From an uncultured Clostridium sp. (lineage in GTDB: Bacteria; Bacillota; Clostridia; Clostridiales; Clostridiaceae): a stretch of 35,259 bases of DNA. Position 1 is the first letter of the stretch. Every line of letters starts with the position of its first letter. The DNA lies in contig CAKVFO010000012.1 in the NCBI GenBank assembly GCA_934746785.1, positions 1-35,259 on the forward strand, given 5' to 3'. Below the pieces are notes generated by a model. That model was not told the DNA's origin and did not search any database. It saw nothing but the letters and a program-made list of their open reading frames with translations. This document shows positions 26,085-34,599 of the stretch, piece after piece. The translations under genes were made by a program, and so were the position numbers.

Positions 26085-26116
26085 TATCCCCCCCCTCTCA
26101 TATAAATTTCACAATA

Positions 26117-26145
26117 ATTTTAACACAAAAAAGCTTTATAGTAAA
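26117..26145 (-). promoter_or_regulatory. Probable promoter of the hydrolase gene
   Basis: On the minus strand TTTACT (26145-26140) is followed after 17 bases by TAAAAT (26122-26117), a moderate sigma-A match, 33 bases before the start codon. The rest of 26146-26305, between this promoter and the intron end, shows no gene. Confidence 0.45.
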
Positions 26146-26305
26146 TCTTTTAGCATTTTTCTCGTAGTTTTTTTGATAATATGTTATTTAAAGTAAAATA
26201 AAGTTTCTTACCTAATATATTTTAATTTTTTTATCTAAATATATCGTTCTTTACTCCTCTCTAAAATCATAAAATAGTCACTACTCGGTACATCTGAATT
26301 TAAAC

Positions 26306-28088
26306 ATCGAGTAGGTAAACCTCAGAAATAATATTCTGAGGTTTTTCCTCTCACAGGACCGTGCATGCGGGTCTCGCACACTGCTCCTGATAAATCTCCA
26401 TTATTTTTTATAATAATGCAAAACTGCGGTTTCTACCTTAGACATGTCAAATAGTTTAATATCATCAAACCATTTATTAGAAAGTGCCATGCACACAAGT
26501 AGACTTGATGAGTTTTTTCATCTTGTCATGAATATTTTCTTAAAAGCTCCCTTGTATCCTCGTCTTCTTAGAATTTTATGAAGTTATTTATAACTTTTTC
26601 ATTCTTTCATTTGCTTCATTCGAAGCCTTCGACGAATCCATTTCATTAAATTTTCAAATAACCTTTTACAATTAGCAATTCTGAAATAATTACACCAACC
26701 CCTCATAACTTAATTAAGTCTATAAACTAAATATTCAACATTGTATCCTGAATTTCTAGGTGTAAGTTTTCTCACTTTCTGCTTAAACTTATTTATTCTT
26801 TTCGGATTTATAGAAATATATTTCTTCTTGATAATAAATCCAAGGTATGATATTCCCTTATCATTATCAGTTATATGAGTTTTGTTTGTATTAACTTTTA
26901 ATTTCAGTTGTTGCTCTAATATTTTAGTAGCAATTTCTCTATATCTGCCTGCTTCGCTTTTCGATTTTGCAAAATCAAAATATCATCTACATATCTCACA
27001 ATCCTAATATTTAGACTCTTCATTCTTTTGTCAAATTTGTCCATATATATGTTCATAAGTAACGGATATATAACTCCCCCTTGTGGACTACCTATTGTCG
27101 TTTCTGAAAACGCACCACCTTCTAATATTCCACTTTCAAGAAAGTTTCTTATCAGTTTTAACACTTTTCCGTCACTAATTTTCTCATTAACTGAATCAAT
27201 TATTATATCATGATTTAGGGTGGCAAAGCATTTAGACAAATCCATATCAACTACATATTGCAGTCCCCAGTGATTTGCAAAGCTTTCTGCTTTCTCCACT
27301 GCCATTTGGCAGGAGCGATTTGCTCTATATCCATAACTTGATGGATGAAAAGTCTTTTCAAATATAGGTTCAATAATATTTCTTACAACCTGTTGAACAA
27401 CTCTATCCTTGAACGTTGGAATTCCTAATGATCTTTTTGTTCCATCATCTTTGTCTATGTAAGTCCTTTTTACAGGACTTGGTTTGTAGTCACCACTTTT
27501 GAGTTTACATGGAGCTCCCTTGTTCTTTTTAACTAGCTTAAAATATTTTGTTTACTGTAGATTTTATCTATTAAACTGTAATATTTCTTCATTGTTATCT
27601 CCTTTGTTTTACTAATCTCTTTATTCTTCTACTTAGTCATGAATTGACCTTCGTTTCGCTATATTGAATGGTTTCTCTAGCTATTGCAATATAGCTACTG
27701 TTCTCGGCACGGATGTATCAAAAAGATAATTTATTTTATATCCTTATCGACCATTCCTTTCAGCTTTTCAGCTTTCTTTATCTTTGCCTGATTCATGCTT
27801 TTTGATAGATTAAATTGATTACTACGATTTATCTTTATCCCTTCGCAACTAAATATAACTTTTGATTATAGCTAGCTTATTATGACATCTTGCATAATAT
27901 CTTCTGAGTTTTATCCTCCAGAATGTTACCATCTTTCGTTGGTTCAGAATTTATAACTACTACGGAATCATCTGCCACCTTACACTACATAAACTATCCT
28001 TGTCTTTCAACTTGTTTAGTCTTACCCAAAAGTGAGATAATATAAGGCTTCTCTCAGCATGCCGGCACAGCAAACATGCTGGGCGAAC
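26306..28088 (-). mobile_element. Decayed group II intron (class C-like)
   Basis: On the minus strand the element opens with GTTCGCCCAGC at 28088, directly after a terminator T-run. It ends near 26306 after domain V (from GGAGCAGTGTGCG through CATGCACGGTCCTGTGAGAG, about 26345-26386) and a domain VI hairpin (CCTCAGAATA / TCTGAGG followed by CCTACTCGAT). Between them lies a broken reverse transcriptase gene (26401-27592). The bases 27593-28088 are the structured 5' part (domains I-IV) and contain no other gene. Length is about 1.78 kb, near that of an intron with a short maturase. The lack of an endonuclease domain and the position behind a terminator hairpin both suit class C introns. Exact ends were set by eye. 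Confidence 0.8.
26401..27592 (-). pseudogene. ltrA-like: Broken group II intron reverse transcriptase/maturase
   Basis: Reading across frames gives a class C-type maturase: MKKYYSLIDKIYS, then LVKKNKGAP, KPSPVKRTYIDKDDGTKRSL, GIPTFKDRVVQQVV, HPSSYGYRANRSC, VVDMDLSKCFATLNHD, SPQGGV, RYVDD and an X domain (GWCNYFRIANCKRLFENLM). Damage seen: a frameshift and stop near 27550; loss of about 20 codons after KNKGAP near 27525; a one-base loss after the RYVDD box near 26970; and four stop codons in the maturase part, each explainable by a C-to-T or G-to-A change (CAA to TAA, TGG to TGA). The longest open piece is 26916-27305. It cannot make a working protein. The catalytic box is YVDD rather than YADD. 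Confidence 0.85.
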
Positions 28089-28120
28089 AAAAAAACTCAA
28101 CAGCAAAACATGCTGTTGAG
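28089..28120 (-). terminator. Terminator of the glycan gene run (intron target)
   Basis: CTCAACAGCA (28096-28105) pairs with TGCTGTTGAG (28111-28120) around a 5-base loop, followed on the minus strand by seven T (28095-28089). It lies 41 bases after the stop at 28162. The group II intron begins at the next base. Confidence 0.9.
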
Positions 28121-28161
28121 TTAAAATCTAACAAAGCAACCTTTAAAACTTTATTTATAAT

Positions 28162-28953
28162 TTAAACATTATTTGTATTTAAACTGTTATTGTACATTCT
28201 TGATAAAAACTTAGCAATGAACTTAGGCCAAAACTTCCTAAACATAGTATAGTCTTCACTCTGTCTAACATTATTTTCTATAGAATTAGTAGTTTCTGAT
28301 TCTTCATGTATTCTATGATATACAAGTTCATCCTTTATAAATACAAATTCTCCATCCTTTTTAGATAACTTATACCATGTATCCCAATCTAATGAACACT
28401 TCATTTCAGATGTAAAAACTTTTTCATCATTATTTTCCTTATTATATGTTACTGCTGGACAACATATTGGTGAACCTAATGATAAAATAAACTTTCTAAC
28501 AAACTTGCTACTTCTAAAAATAGATGCTCTCAATGGAAACAGCATAATTTTTTTTATCTTAAGATTAATTGTTAAAGGAATTACCCTATTATTTTTTAAT
28601 TCTCTATAGTCAGAGAATAATATTATCTGTTTTCTATCTTCCTTAATAAATTCATGTATTTTTTTTCCGTATTCCTTGCAATAAATATCATCCTGATGCG
28701 TTATTGTTACATATTTAGTATCTGCACATGAATACGCAAAGTTCCAGTCCTCTTGAATTCCTGGCTTTCCATCTCTTACAAATAACTCTATATTATATTT
28801 CTTTGCCAAATTTGAAACGTATTCATTTGGTGTTGCCGTACATATTATAACTTTAGATTTCTCTTCTTGATTCAGAACTGAATTAATACACTCCTCTAAA
28901 TATCTTGATTCTTTATATGCACAAATTGCAAAGGTATGATTATCAAAATTCAT
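28162..28953 (-). CDS. Family 2 glycosyltransferase
   Basis: A 263-aa cytoplasmic GT-A enzyme of family GT2. The opening HTFAICAYKESRYLEECINS is the nucleotide-sugar-binding strand and helix, and THQDDIY near residue 86 is the DxD-like metal-binding motif. CSLDWDTWYKL near residue 184 is the acceptor-side ED-type segment, and the protein ends with LVYHRIHEES as in many polysaccharide GT2 enzymes. It would add a sugar from a nucleotide donor to a lipid-linked or polymer acceptor. ATG 28953 follows AGGAGA. It is the last gene of the run 34202-28162, 13 bases behind the SMR-like gene, and is followed by a strong terminator. Sugar specificity is unknown. Confidence 0.88.
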   Translation of the reverse strand: MNFDNHTFAICAYKESRYLEECINSVLNQEEKSKVIICTATPNEYVSNLAKKYNIELFVRDGKPGIQEDWNFAYSCADTKYVTITHQDDIYCKEYGKKIHEFIKEDRKQIILFSDYRELKNNRVIPLTINLKIKKIMLFPLRASIFRSSKFVRKFILSLGSPICCPAVTYNKENNDEKVFTSEMKCSLDWDTWYKLSKKDGEFVFIKDELVYHRIHEESETTNSIENNVRQSEDYTMFRKFWPKFIAKFLSRMYNNSLNTNNV

Positions 28954-28966
28954 TCTATTATATCTC

Positions 28967-29323
28967 CTACTTTTTTATATTCATTAAAACTACACCAATT
29001 AATATTAATGCTGTTGCTATTACTTTAGGTACGGTTACACATTCTTTAAATATTAAAATAGCTAGTATAAATGTTGCTACTTGAACTATTCCTGTTGTAA
29101 CAGGAATTATGTAACTAATATCAAATTGTGATATTAAAAACATATACATTAAAAAACTACATAAGTAGCATAATAACCCTATAATTGATAAGAAACTCAT
29201 CTTTAAGTTAAAAACACCTGCTGAAATTGATACATTAAACTCTTTTTGAGTTCCAAGTTTAAATAAAACAACTCCAGCTATTGTTAAGCATATATATATA
29301 GCAATAAGTATAACATTCATCAT
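28967..29323 (-). CDS. SMR/EamA-type small membrane transporter (flippase-like)
   Basis: A four-helix membrane protein of about 118 residues of the small multidrug resistance / ArnE-ArnF-like group. The helices are ILIAIYICLTIAGVVLFKLG, MSFLSIIGLLCYLCSFLMYM, YIIPVTTGIVQVATFILAIL and the last VIATALILIGVVLMNIKK. Next to GT2 and DUF2304 genes such proteins are thought to flip polyprenyl-phosphate-sugars across the membrane. The start is uncertain: ATG 29323 (AAGGAG nine bases ahead) gives a family-like length, while ATG 29356 (GAGG six bases ahead) adds 11 charged residues and overlaps the upstream gene by eight bases. In either case translation is likely coupled to the DUF2304 gene. Confidence 0.8.
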   Translation of the reverse strand: MMNVILIAIYICLTIAGVVLFKLGTQKEFNVSISAGVFNLKMSFLSIIGLLCYLCSFLMYMFLISQFDISYIIPVTTGIVQVATFILAILIFKECVTVPKVIATALILIGVVLMNIKK

Positions 29324-29348
29324 TTGGATCTTCTCCTTACCTTTTTCT

Positions 29349-29717
29349 TTATTCATGACTATCCTCACTATCTATTAATAACTCTCTTACTTTCTTATCC
29401 AAAAGTGCAATTTCCTGCGTTAAGCTTCTTAATCTACTATTTAGATTAGATACTATTGATGTAATAGTAATAAGTATAACAATTATAAACATACCAGCTA
29501 ACACCAATGCACTATTTATAGGCGTAGTTATCCCCAAAAACTGTGAAATAAAATATACAGTCTGTGGGAAAATAGTAACAAATAATAGTACTGCTGCTGC
29601 TACAAGCCATAATAAAGTATATTTTAAATCCAATTTTTTTCTTTTAAGTAGCTGAACTATAATAAATAAATATATAATAACGGCTATACCAAAAAATAAT
29701 CGTATTTTAAAATCCAT
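29349..29717 (-). CDS. DUF2304 membrane protein
   Basis: A 122-aa protein with three hydrophobic helices (IRLFFGIAVIIYLFIIVQLL, TLLWLVAAAVLLFVTIF, SALVLAGMFIIVILITITSI) and a C-terminal coiled coil facing the cytoplasm (LNSRLRSLTQEIALLDKKVR). Length and text match DUF2304, a family that is nearly always beside a dolichol-phosphate-mannose-synthase-like GT2, as here. It may anchor or regulate that enzyme at the membrane, but its function is not established. ATG 29717 follows GGAGGG. It is the second gene of a GT2-DUF2304-SMR trio and overlaps or nearly overlaps the SMR-like gene. Confidence 0.85.
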   Translation of the reverse strand: MDFKIRLFFGIAVIIYLFIIVQLLKRKKLDLKYTLLWLVAAAVLLFVTIFPQTVYFISQFLGITTPINSALVLAGMFIIVILITITSIVSNLNSRLRSLTQEIALLDKKVRELLIDSEDSHE

Positions 29718-29803
29718 ACTATCCCTCCATATTTAAACTTTTGACCATTATAATAGCAAAAGATAATACTTATGCATTATCTTTCCTTATACTACTATTA
29801 ATT

Positions 29804-30514
29804 TTAATTCTTTAACTTCTTTGCTTTATAGCTAATTCTGCACAAAATAATAGCTAAAGAGACCTTTATCATATAATACACTGATTTAGTCATATTAATA
29901 GATGATTCTCCCTCTTGTCTTTCATGCATAACTACAGGTACTTCCTTAACTTTATATCCATTAAGTATACTATACATTATTGCTTCTGGTTCTGGATAAT
30001 CTTGAGCATAATTTTGTGAAAATTCTTTTGTCAATTTCTTATTTGTAGCTCTAAATCCACTTGTAGCATCAGTAATTTTTTCTTCACAACACAGCTTAAT
30101 AAGACACTTTAAAAAACTTATACCAACTCTTCTCATAAAAGAAGTTTGAAATCCTTCTTTTTCGATAAATCTTGATCCTATAACCATATCAGCTTCACCA
30201 TTTAAAATTGGTTGAATCAATTTATCTATATATTTAGGATCATGTTGTCCATCTCCATCTATCTGAATAGCAATATCATAATCATATTCCACTGCATATT
30301 TATATCCTGTTTGAACTCCGCCGCCAATTCCCATATTAACTGGAAGTGATACATAATTAAAATTATGTTCTTCTATTACTTTTCTAGTATTATCTTTTGA
30401 ACAATCATTTATTATTACATAATCTACATTTGGACAGTTTCTTTCAATATTATCTATAACATTAACAATATTTTTCTCTTCATTATAAGCTGGAATAATA
30501 ACTAATATCTTCAA
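29804..30514 (-). CDS. Polyprenyl-phosphate glycosyltransferase (DPM1-like GT2)
   Basis: A 236-aa GT2 enzyme of the dolichyl-phosphate mannose synthase type. Visible motifs are IPAYNEEKNI at residue 8, VIINDCSKDNT near 33-43, QIDGDGQHDP near 84-93 with the DxD aspartates, and GSRF near 113, followed by DATSGFRATNK. There is no C-terminal pair of membrane helices, so it would work with the small membrane proteins encoded next. Expected role: transfer of a hexose from a nucleotide donor to undecaprenyl phosphate on the inner face, producing donors for the GT-C enzymes of the region. It begins with TTG at 30514 behind GGGGTG, a less common start. About 120 bases separate it from the polytopic gene upstream. 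Confidence 0.9.
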   Translation of the reverse strand: MKILVIIPAYNEEKNIVNVIDNIERNCPNVDYVIINDCSKDNTRKVIEEHNFNYVSLPVNMGIGGGVQTGYKYAVEYDYDIAIQIDGDGQHDPKYIDKLIQPILNGEADMVIGSRFIEKEGFQTSFMRRVGISFLKCLIKLCCEEKITDATSGFRATNKKLTKEFSQNYAQDYPEPEAIMYSILNGYKVKEVPVVMHERQEGESSINMTKSVYYMIKVSLAIILCRISYKAKKLKN

Positions 30515-30635
30515 TTAATCACCCCATAAGTACTTCCTTCATTATTTTATAACCATATATTGTGTAATTTCAGTTTAACATACTTTATTTTTGCTGTAAA
30601 GAAGATAAATTCCTACATTATGCTACCTAATTAAA

Positions 30636-31979
30636 CTATATCCACCTTGGCGACATAAAAGCAATGAACCTTGCTGCAAGTACTAATCCTATTAATAAAA
30701 TTGATAAATAAGCTTGCTTATTAAACCTTTTACTATCTATATATTTTCTAAATAAAGCTGCTATACATAATATTAATAGCACCTCTGTTGCAAAGAAAAT
30801 TCTTTTTCCTGATGCATATACCGTTGGCGAGAACCCCATTACAACACTGCAAGCTGTTGCTGCAAAAAACATTAACCCTACTACAAAGAATTCATCTTCA
30901 GAAAAAATATTATAAAATAGGTATAGAACAATAAATATAACCATTATAGCCATTACATAGCTGCTATATTGTTTTAAACCACCAACATAAAGTGGGTTTA
31001 CATTATTAAAATTAAACAACTCTTTAAAATCCATAAAACTAAGAGCAGAATATACTAATGGTATAGATGCCATCACTCTCATTGTATAATCATTTTTCTC
31101 ACATTTAATAGTCATTACTATTAATACACTTAAAACTAACATAAATACACTACTACTATTGTAGAATTCATTAAAGCATACCCTAATTCCTAAAAACACC
31201 TTATCAATTATACTTAACATATCATAATCTGAATAATACTTTAACATTTCTGCTTGTGATCTCACCGAATTCCCAATTACTGTAAGCGAATATATTGAGT
31301 TAACAATACATAAAACATATAAAACGTAATTATACCACTTAACCTTTAGTCTTTTTATAAGTGCATAAAATAATAAAATTGTATCAAACGCTATCATAAC
31401 TGCTGCAGACTGTTCAGAATAACTAGCATATATAACTGAAAAGAATGCAATTATAATAAATGTTTTACTATTTTCTTCACCTGTTAAAATTCTCTTAAAA
31501 GGAACTATGCTTATAAATGCACATGACATTGGCCATAAGTAGGTTACAGATCCTGTAATCCAAACTGCTGACGGATATAATATTTCTACTGGAATGAAAA
31601 ATATTAAGCTACATATAATCCAAGCAACAATTGTCTTACTTCTACTTGTATCACTAAACTTTGTAATCAATAGAAATATTCCTATTGCCATAAATGAAAA
31701 CATAAAACTATTAATTAAACGCCACAATATTAATTTCATATTTAACAATACTATTAATATGAAATGAGGAACTATTCTCCCGCTCCATAAAGCTGTATAA
31801 TTATTAAACCATCCTATAACTCCACCATTGTTTACAAAACTATTAGTAAATACCTCATCGTCTCCACTAAAAATTCCTACTCTACTTGAAATTATAAAAG
31901 TTATAATAAATAAAAACATGAAAGGAATATAATAACTTTTTATATAATTCTTTAATTTTTCGCTTTTATTAGCAAACAT
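30636..31979 (-). CDS. Polytopic membrane protein, DUF6056-like
   Basis: A 447-aa membrane protein with about eleven to twelve helices. The first extracytoplasmic loop has RVGIFSGDDEVFTNSF, with an acidic pair placed like the catalytic acids of GT-C glycosyltransferases, followed by WSGRIVPHFILIVLL; this combination is typical of DUF6056 proteins. A later loop has LYPSAVWITGSVTYLWPMSC. No enzymatic activity has been proven for the family as far as I know; a GT-C-like sugar transferase is inferred from topology and neighbours. Its ATG at 31979 shares a base with the TAA stop of the gene before it (TAATG), so the two are translationally coupled. It is probably part of the surface-glycan run. 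Confidence 0.72.
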   Translation of the reverse strand: MFANKSEKLKNYIKSYYIPFMFLFIITFIISSRVGIFSGDDEVFTNSFVNNGGVIGWFNNYTALWSGRIVPHFILIVLLNMKLILWRLINSFMFSFMAIGIFLLITKFSDTSRSKTIVAWIICSLIFFIPVEILYPSAVWITGSVTYLWPMSCAFISIVPFKRILTGEENSKTFIIIAFFSVIYASYSEQSAAVMIAFDTILLFYALIKRLKVKWYNYVLYVLCIVNSIYSLTVIGNSVRSQAEMLKYYSDYDMLSIIDKVFLGIRVCFNEFYNSSSVFMLVLSVLIVMTIKCEKNDYTMRVMASIPLVYSALSFMDFKELFNFNNVNPLYVGGLKQYSSYVMAIMVIFIVLYLFYNIFSEDEFFVVGLMFFAATACSVVMGFSPTVYASGKRIFFATEVLLILCIAALFRKYIDSKRFNKQAYLSILLIGLVLAARFIAFMSPRWI

Positions 31980-32491
31980 TATAATTCAATCTCCTTTTCT
32001 GATACTATTAATATCTTCTCCTTTTCAAGAGTAGTAAGTATAACTCCAACTTTATATGTAGTATTTGATTTTAACTTACTTTTTTTCGCTAATGCCTTAA
32101 ATCCACACTTACTATAATCAATTCCATCCCCTATGCTTTCAATCACATCTGCTCTAGGTGATGAAATTGTATTTAAACTATAAACATTATCATTATCATC
32201 TACAAGCACTACTTGATTATTATTATATACTGCTTCGCCTTCACCACTTACCCAATTAAAATATTTATTAATAACACCTTTTTCTAATGCCCAACCATCA
32301 ATTTCTATATATTTTTCTCCGTTTACTATATCATCAATATTCATTAGATATTGTTCACTATCTTTTTCTATATATTTTGTATCAATTGAATCAACTTTTT
32401 TTATTCTAAAGTTATCGAACTGATATATAAAAATAACTACTATAGAAACAAGTAGACTTAAAATAAGATAAATTATACTTTTATATTTCAT
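31979..32491 (-). CDS. Membrane-anchored protein with one hydrolase-like repeat module
   Basis: A 170-aa protein with one N-terminal helix (SIIYLILSLLVSIVVIFIYQ, residues 5-24) and an outward-facing domain. Residues about 60-165 hold YIEIDGWALEKGV, then a strand pair around VVLVDDNDNVY, SSPRADVIESI, CGFKALAKKS and a last VGVILTTLEKEKIL. The order GWAL, a sugar-loop, (S)PRxDV, then (C)GF is the same as in the six modules of the cell-wall hydrolase 6 kb downstream (SGWALN, SRPDV, SGY or CGF). I infer a shared fold. It starts at ATG 32491 behind AGGAGGG and is coupled by TAATG to the DUF6056-like gene. A role in tethering or sensing the glycan is a guess. Confidence 0.6.
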   Translation of the reverse strand: MKYKSIIYLILSLLVSIVVIFIYQFDNFRIKKVDSIDTKYIEKDSEQYLMNIDDIVNGEKYIEIDGWALEKGVINKYFNWVSGEGEAVYNNNQVVLVDDNDNVYSLNTISSPRADVIESIGDGIDYSKCGFKALAKKSKLKSNTTYKVGVILTTLEKEKILIVSEKEIEL

Positions 32492-32526
32492 ATTCCCTCC
32501 TATAAATTTTCAATTTACTTTAAAAC

Positions 32527-32562
32527 AAATATAGCCAGCATTTATTTATGCTAACTATATTT
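32527..32562 (-). terminator. Hairpin after the GT-C gene
   Basis: AAATATAGCCAGCAT (32527-32541) pairs with ATGCTAACTATATTT (32548-32562) with G-U pairs, followed on the minus strand by GTTTTAAAG. It lies 38 bases past the stop at 32601. It could end or reduce transcription between the GT-C gene and the next gene. Confidence 0.55.
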
Positions 32563-32600
32563 TTCAAAACTTACAAACGTAATTCTAGCATACTTTCATA

Positions 32601-34202
32601 TTAGTGTAAATTAGAACTTACTCTATTTCTATATAACACATTTAATAGCTTGTACATTTCATTAAATCCATATGATGCTAATACTATAAATAAAGGTATA
32701 TGATTTAATAGATATCTTGATCTTCCTTCAAATAATAATAAAAACACTATTATTCCAAATATACACATTCTTATTACAAATACTTCTTCTTTTCTAAAAT
32801 CTTTTTTTATAAATATAATTGGAATAACTATAAAAAATAATACTAATGTCCATACAGCTTGTCTAAAATATGCATTAACTTTATAATTTTCACCATCAAA
32901 ATTGAAGTAACTCTGAAGTAATTTTGCAGTATTATCACTTTCATAGCATTCACTTATTGCGAAAGAACCTTCACCTCCATAATAGAAAGTTCCATCAGAT
33001 AACATCCAATTTCCTTTATTTGAAATATATTTTATATATCCACTAATGCCGAGTTTCTTTAATCTTTCTTTATATTCAGCTAAGTTAGTATTAATTCTTT
33101 CTTCTTTAGTTGCACATCCAAAAGAAATAGCATAATCATCTCCATTATATGCTCCATATAATGTTCCTCTTCCCTCAATATAATTTTCATTTATCCCCAT
33201 CATAAGGAAGTGTGTCATAGGCATCTGTTTATCTGTATCACCAACTAAACTCACACCATTTACTTGCATTCTACTAACTTTTTTATTATAAATAAGCTTC
33301 CCTGCTCCTGCTGAACTTACTATACAACTTATAATTAATAAACTCATTACACATGATTTTTTATCCTTAAGGTTATAAATAAAACAAGAAATTATAATTG
33401 CTATCATACTTATTATAGCTGTTGGTTTAATTTGATATCCTATTATACTAAATATACCTATTAGAAAAGATAAAATAATCTTGTTTTGAACTTTAGTACA
33501 TTTTTTTATTCTTAAATATAAATATATATTTAAAACAGGAAAAATTATACTATACGTATCACTATATGGTATAGCTATCCATGAAGAAAACATTAATATA
33601 ACTATAGAGAATATATATGCTGGAATAAATGCAGTCTTATTTATAAATTCAGAAACAATTAATAATGCAAAAATAACTGATAAATCAACCAAAATAGTAC
33701 TAATTATAATCAATAAAAACTCATAACTTATATTACTAAATAATAAACTTAATAAATAAATCTTCTTATATAGAAACACCATTAAAATATTATTAGGAAA
33801 AGTTTGGTAGTAGCTTATTCCAAATTCACTCGGATTCTCCACTAACGCTTTACCACTTCTTATTACTGTCCCTGCATCCCAGCCACAATCAAAATAAGTT
33901 TTTCTTGCTACTATTAGCTGAAAAATAAAAACTATTATAAACGACAAAATAAAAAATATCTTTTTATTTTTTATAAAAAAGTGCTTCTTTAATAAAACTT
34001 TTTGGGTAAAAGCAGTTACTAATATAAGAATAAGTAAAATTAATATACTAATAGGCACTATAGTTTTCATTTCAAAATGAACTAAATCATTTAAATTATT
34101 GAATACACAATTAAAAAACATCCATCCTAAGCTTAATAAAAATATCCATGTAAATAAAACTGTAAATACTTTTATCAATTTACTCATATATGTTATCTTC
34201 AT
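32601..34202 (-). CDS. GT-C-type membrane glycosyltransferase-like protein
   Basis: A 533-aa polytopic membrane protein with about eleven helices. The first large outer loop carries RKTYFDCGWDAGTVIRSG, with acids placed as in GT-C (GT39/ArnT-like) enzymes, and is followed by YYQTFPNNILMVFLYKKIYL, a recurring sequence in clostridial GT39-like proteins. A large soluble loop (residues about 310-430) contains HFLMMGINENYIEGRGTLYG. The likely role is transfer of a sugar from a polyprenyl donor outside the membrane. ATG 34202 is chosen over one four codons upstream because GGAGG lies five bases ahead of it. It is the first gene of the minus-strand glycan run, with a possible promoter at 34272-34301. 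Confidence 0.72.
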   Translation of the reverse strand: MKITYMSKLIKVFTVLFTWIFLLSLGWMFFNCVFNNLNDLVHFEMKTIVPISILILLILILVTAFTQKVLLKKHFFIKNKKIFFILSFIIVFIFQLIVARKTYFDCGWDAGTVIRSGKALVENPSEFGISYYQTFPNNILMVFLYKKIYLLSLLFSNISYEFLLIIISTILVDLSVIFALLIVSEFINKTAFIPAYIFSIVILMFSSWIAIPYSDTYSIIFPVLNIYLYLRIKKCTKVQNKIILSFLIGIFSIIGYQIKPTAIISMIAIIISCFIYNLKDKKSCVMSLLIISCIVSSAGAGKLIYNKKVSRMQVNGVSLVGDTDKQMPMTHFLMMGINENYIEGRGTLYGAYNGDDYAISFGCATKEERINTNLAEYKERLKKLGISGYIKYISNKGNWMLSDGTFYYGGEGSFAISECYESDNTAKLLQSYFNFDGENYKVNAYFRQAVWTLVLFFIVIPIIFIKKDFRKEEVFVIRMCIFGIIVFLLLFEGRSRYLLNHIPLFIVLASYGFNEMYKLLNVLYRNRVSSNLH

Positions 34203-34271
34203 AAAATCCTCCAATTCCTTATATGCTAGTTTAAAGTCTCTTTACATATTTTCCTTTTAAATTACTATACT

Positions 34272-34301
34272 AGTATAAACTATGCCTATATATTTTGTCT
34301 A
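34272..34301 (-). promoter_or_regulatory. Possible promoter of the glycan run
   Basis: On the minus strand TAGACA (34301-34296) is followed after 18 bases by TATACT (34277-34272), a fair sigma-A match about 70 bases before the GT-C start. The -10 region is within the 12-base palindrome TATACTAGTATA (34266-34277). Confidence 0.35.
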
Positions 34302-34347
34302 AGAAATTATAGCAACTTATAGGCAAAACTTAACAAAACAGAACAAA

Positions 34348-34374
34348 GTGGCTGACGCCACGCTCCCTTCGGGA
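34348..34374. repeat. Two adjacent small GC-rich hairpins
   Basis: GTGGCTGACGCCAC (34348-34361) and TCCCTTCGGGA (34364-34374) are tight hairpins side by side in an A/T-rich gap, next to an intron fragment. They look like the end of a mobile element or a terminator without a T-run. The rest of the 34203-34599 gap holds the promoter candidate and the intron fragment; I see no gene. Confidence 0.5.
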
Positions 34375-34393
34375 AACTTAATTGAAAGTGTGA

Positions 34394-34463
34394 ATCGAGT
34401 AAGAGGTAGATAATTATTTTATCTACCGACCTCTCACACCACCGTACGTACAATGTCGTCAAC
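34394..34463 (-). mobile_element. 3' fragment of a second group II intron
   Basis: On the minus strand GTACGTACGGTGGTGTGAGA is the 3' half of a domain V. It is followed by a domain VI hairpin (GGTAGATAA...TTATCTACC) and CTCTTACTCGAT, the same type of end as the intron at 26306. The 5' half of domain V and everything before it are missing, so this is a truncated relic. Confidence 0.65.
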
Positions 34464-34599
34464 TTAGTAGATTAAAGCAAGTAAAAGTACTTTAAAACCA
34501 TATTATTTTCTATAGCTATTTAAAATCCCCTTAAAAAATGGTACACTAAATAAATCCACTGGTAAAAGTGAATTTTAAAGTATGTATTTATTTTTAATA

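Noticed and set aside
26916..27305. Independent 129-aa reverse transcriptase gene
   Set aside because: It is just the longest uninterrupted piece of a broken maturase; homologous sequence continues on both sides in other frames or after stops.
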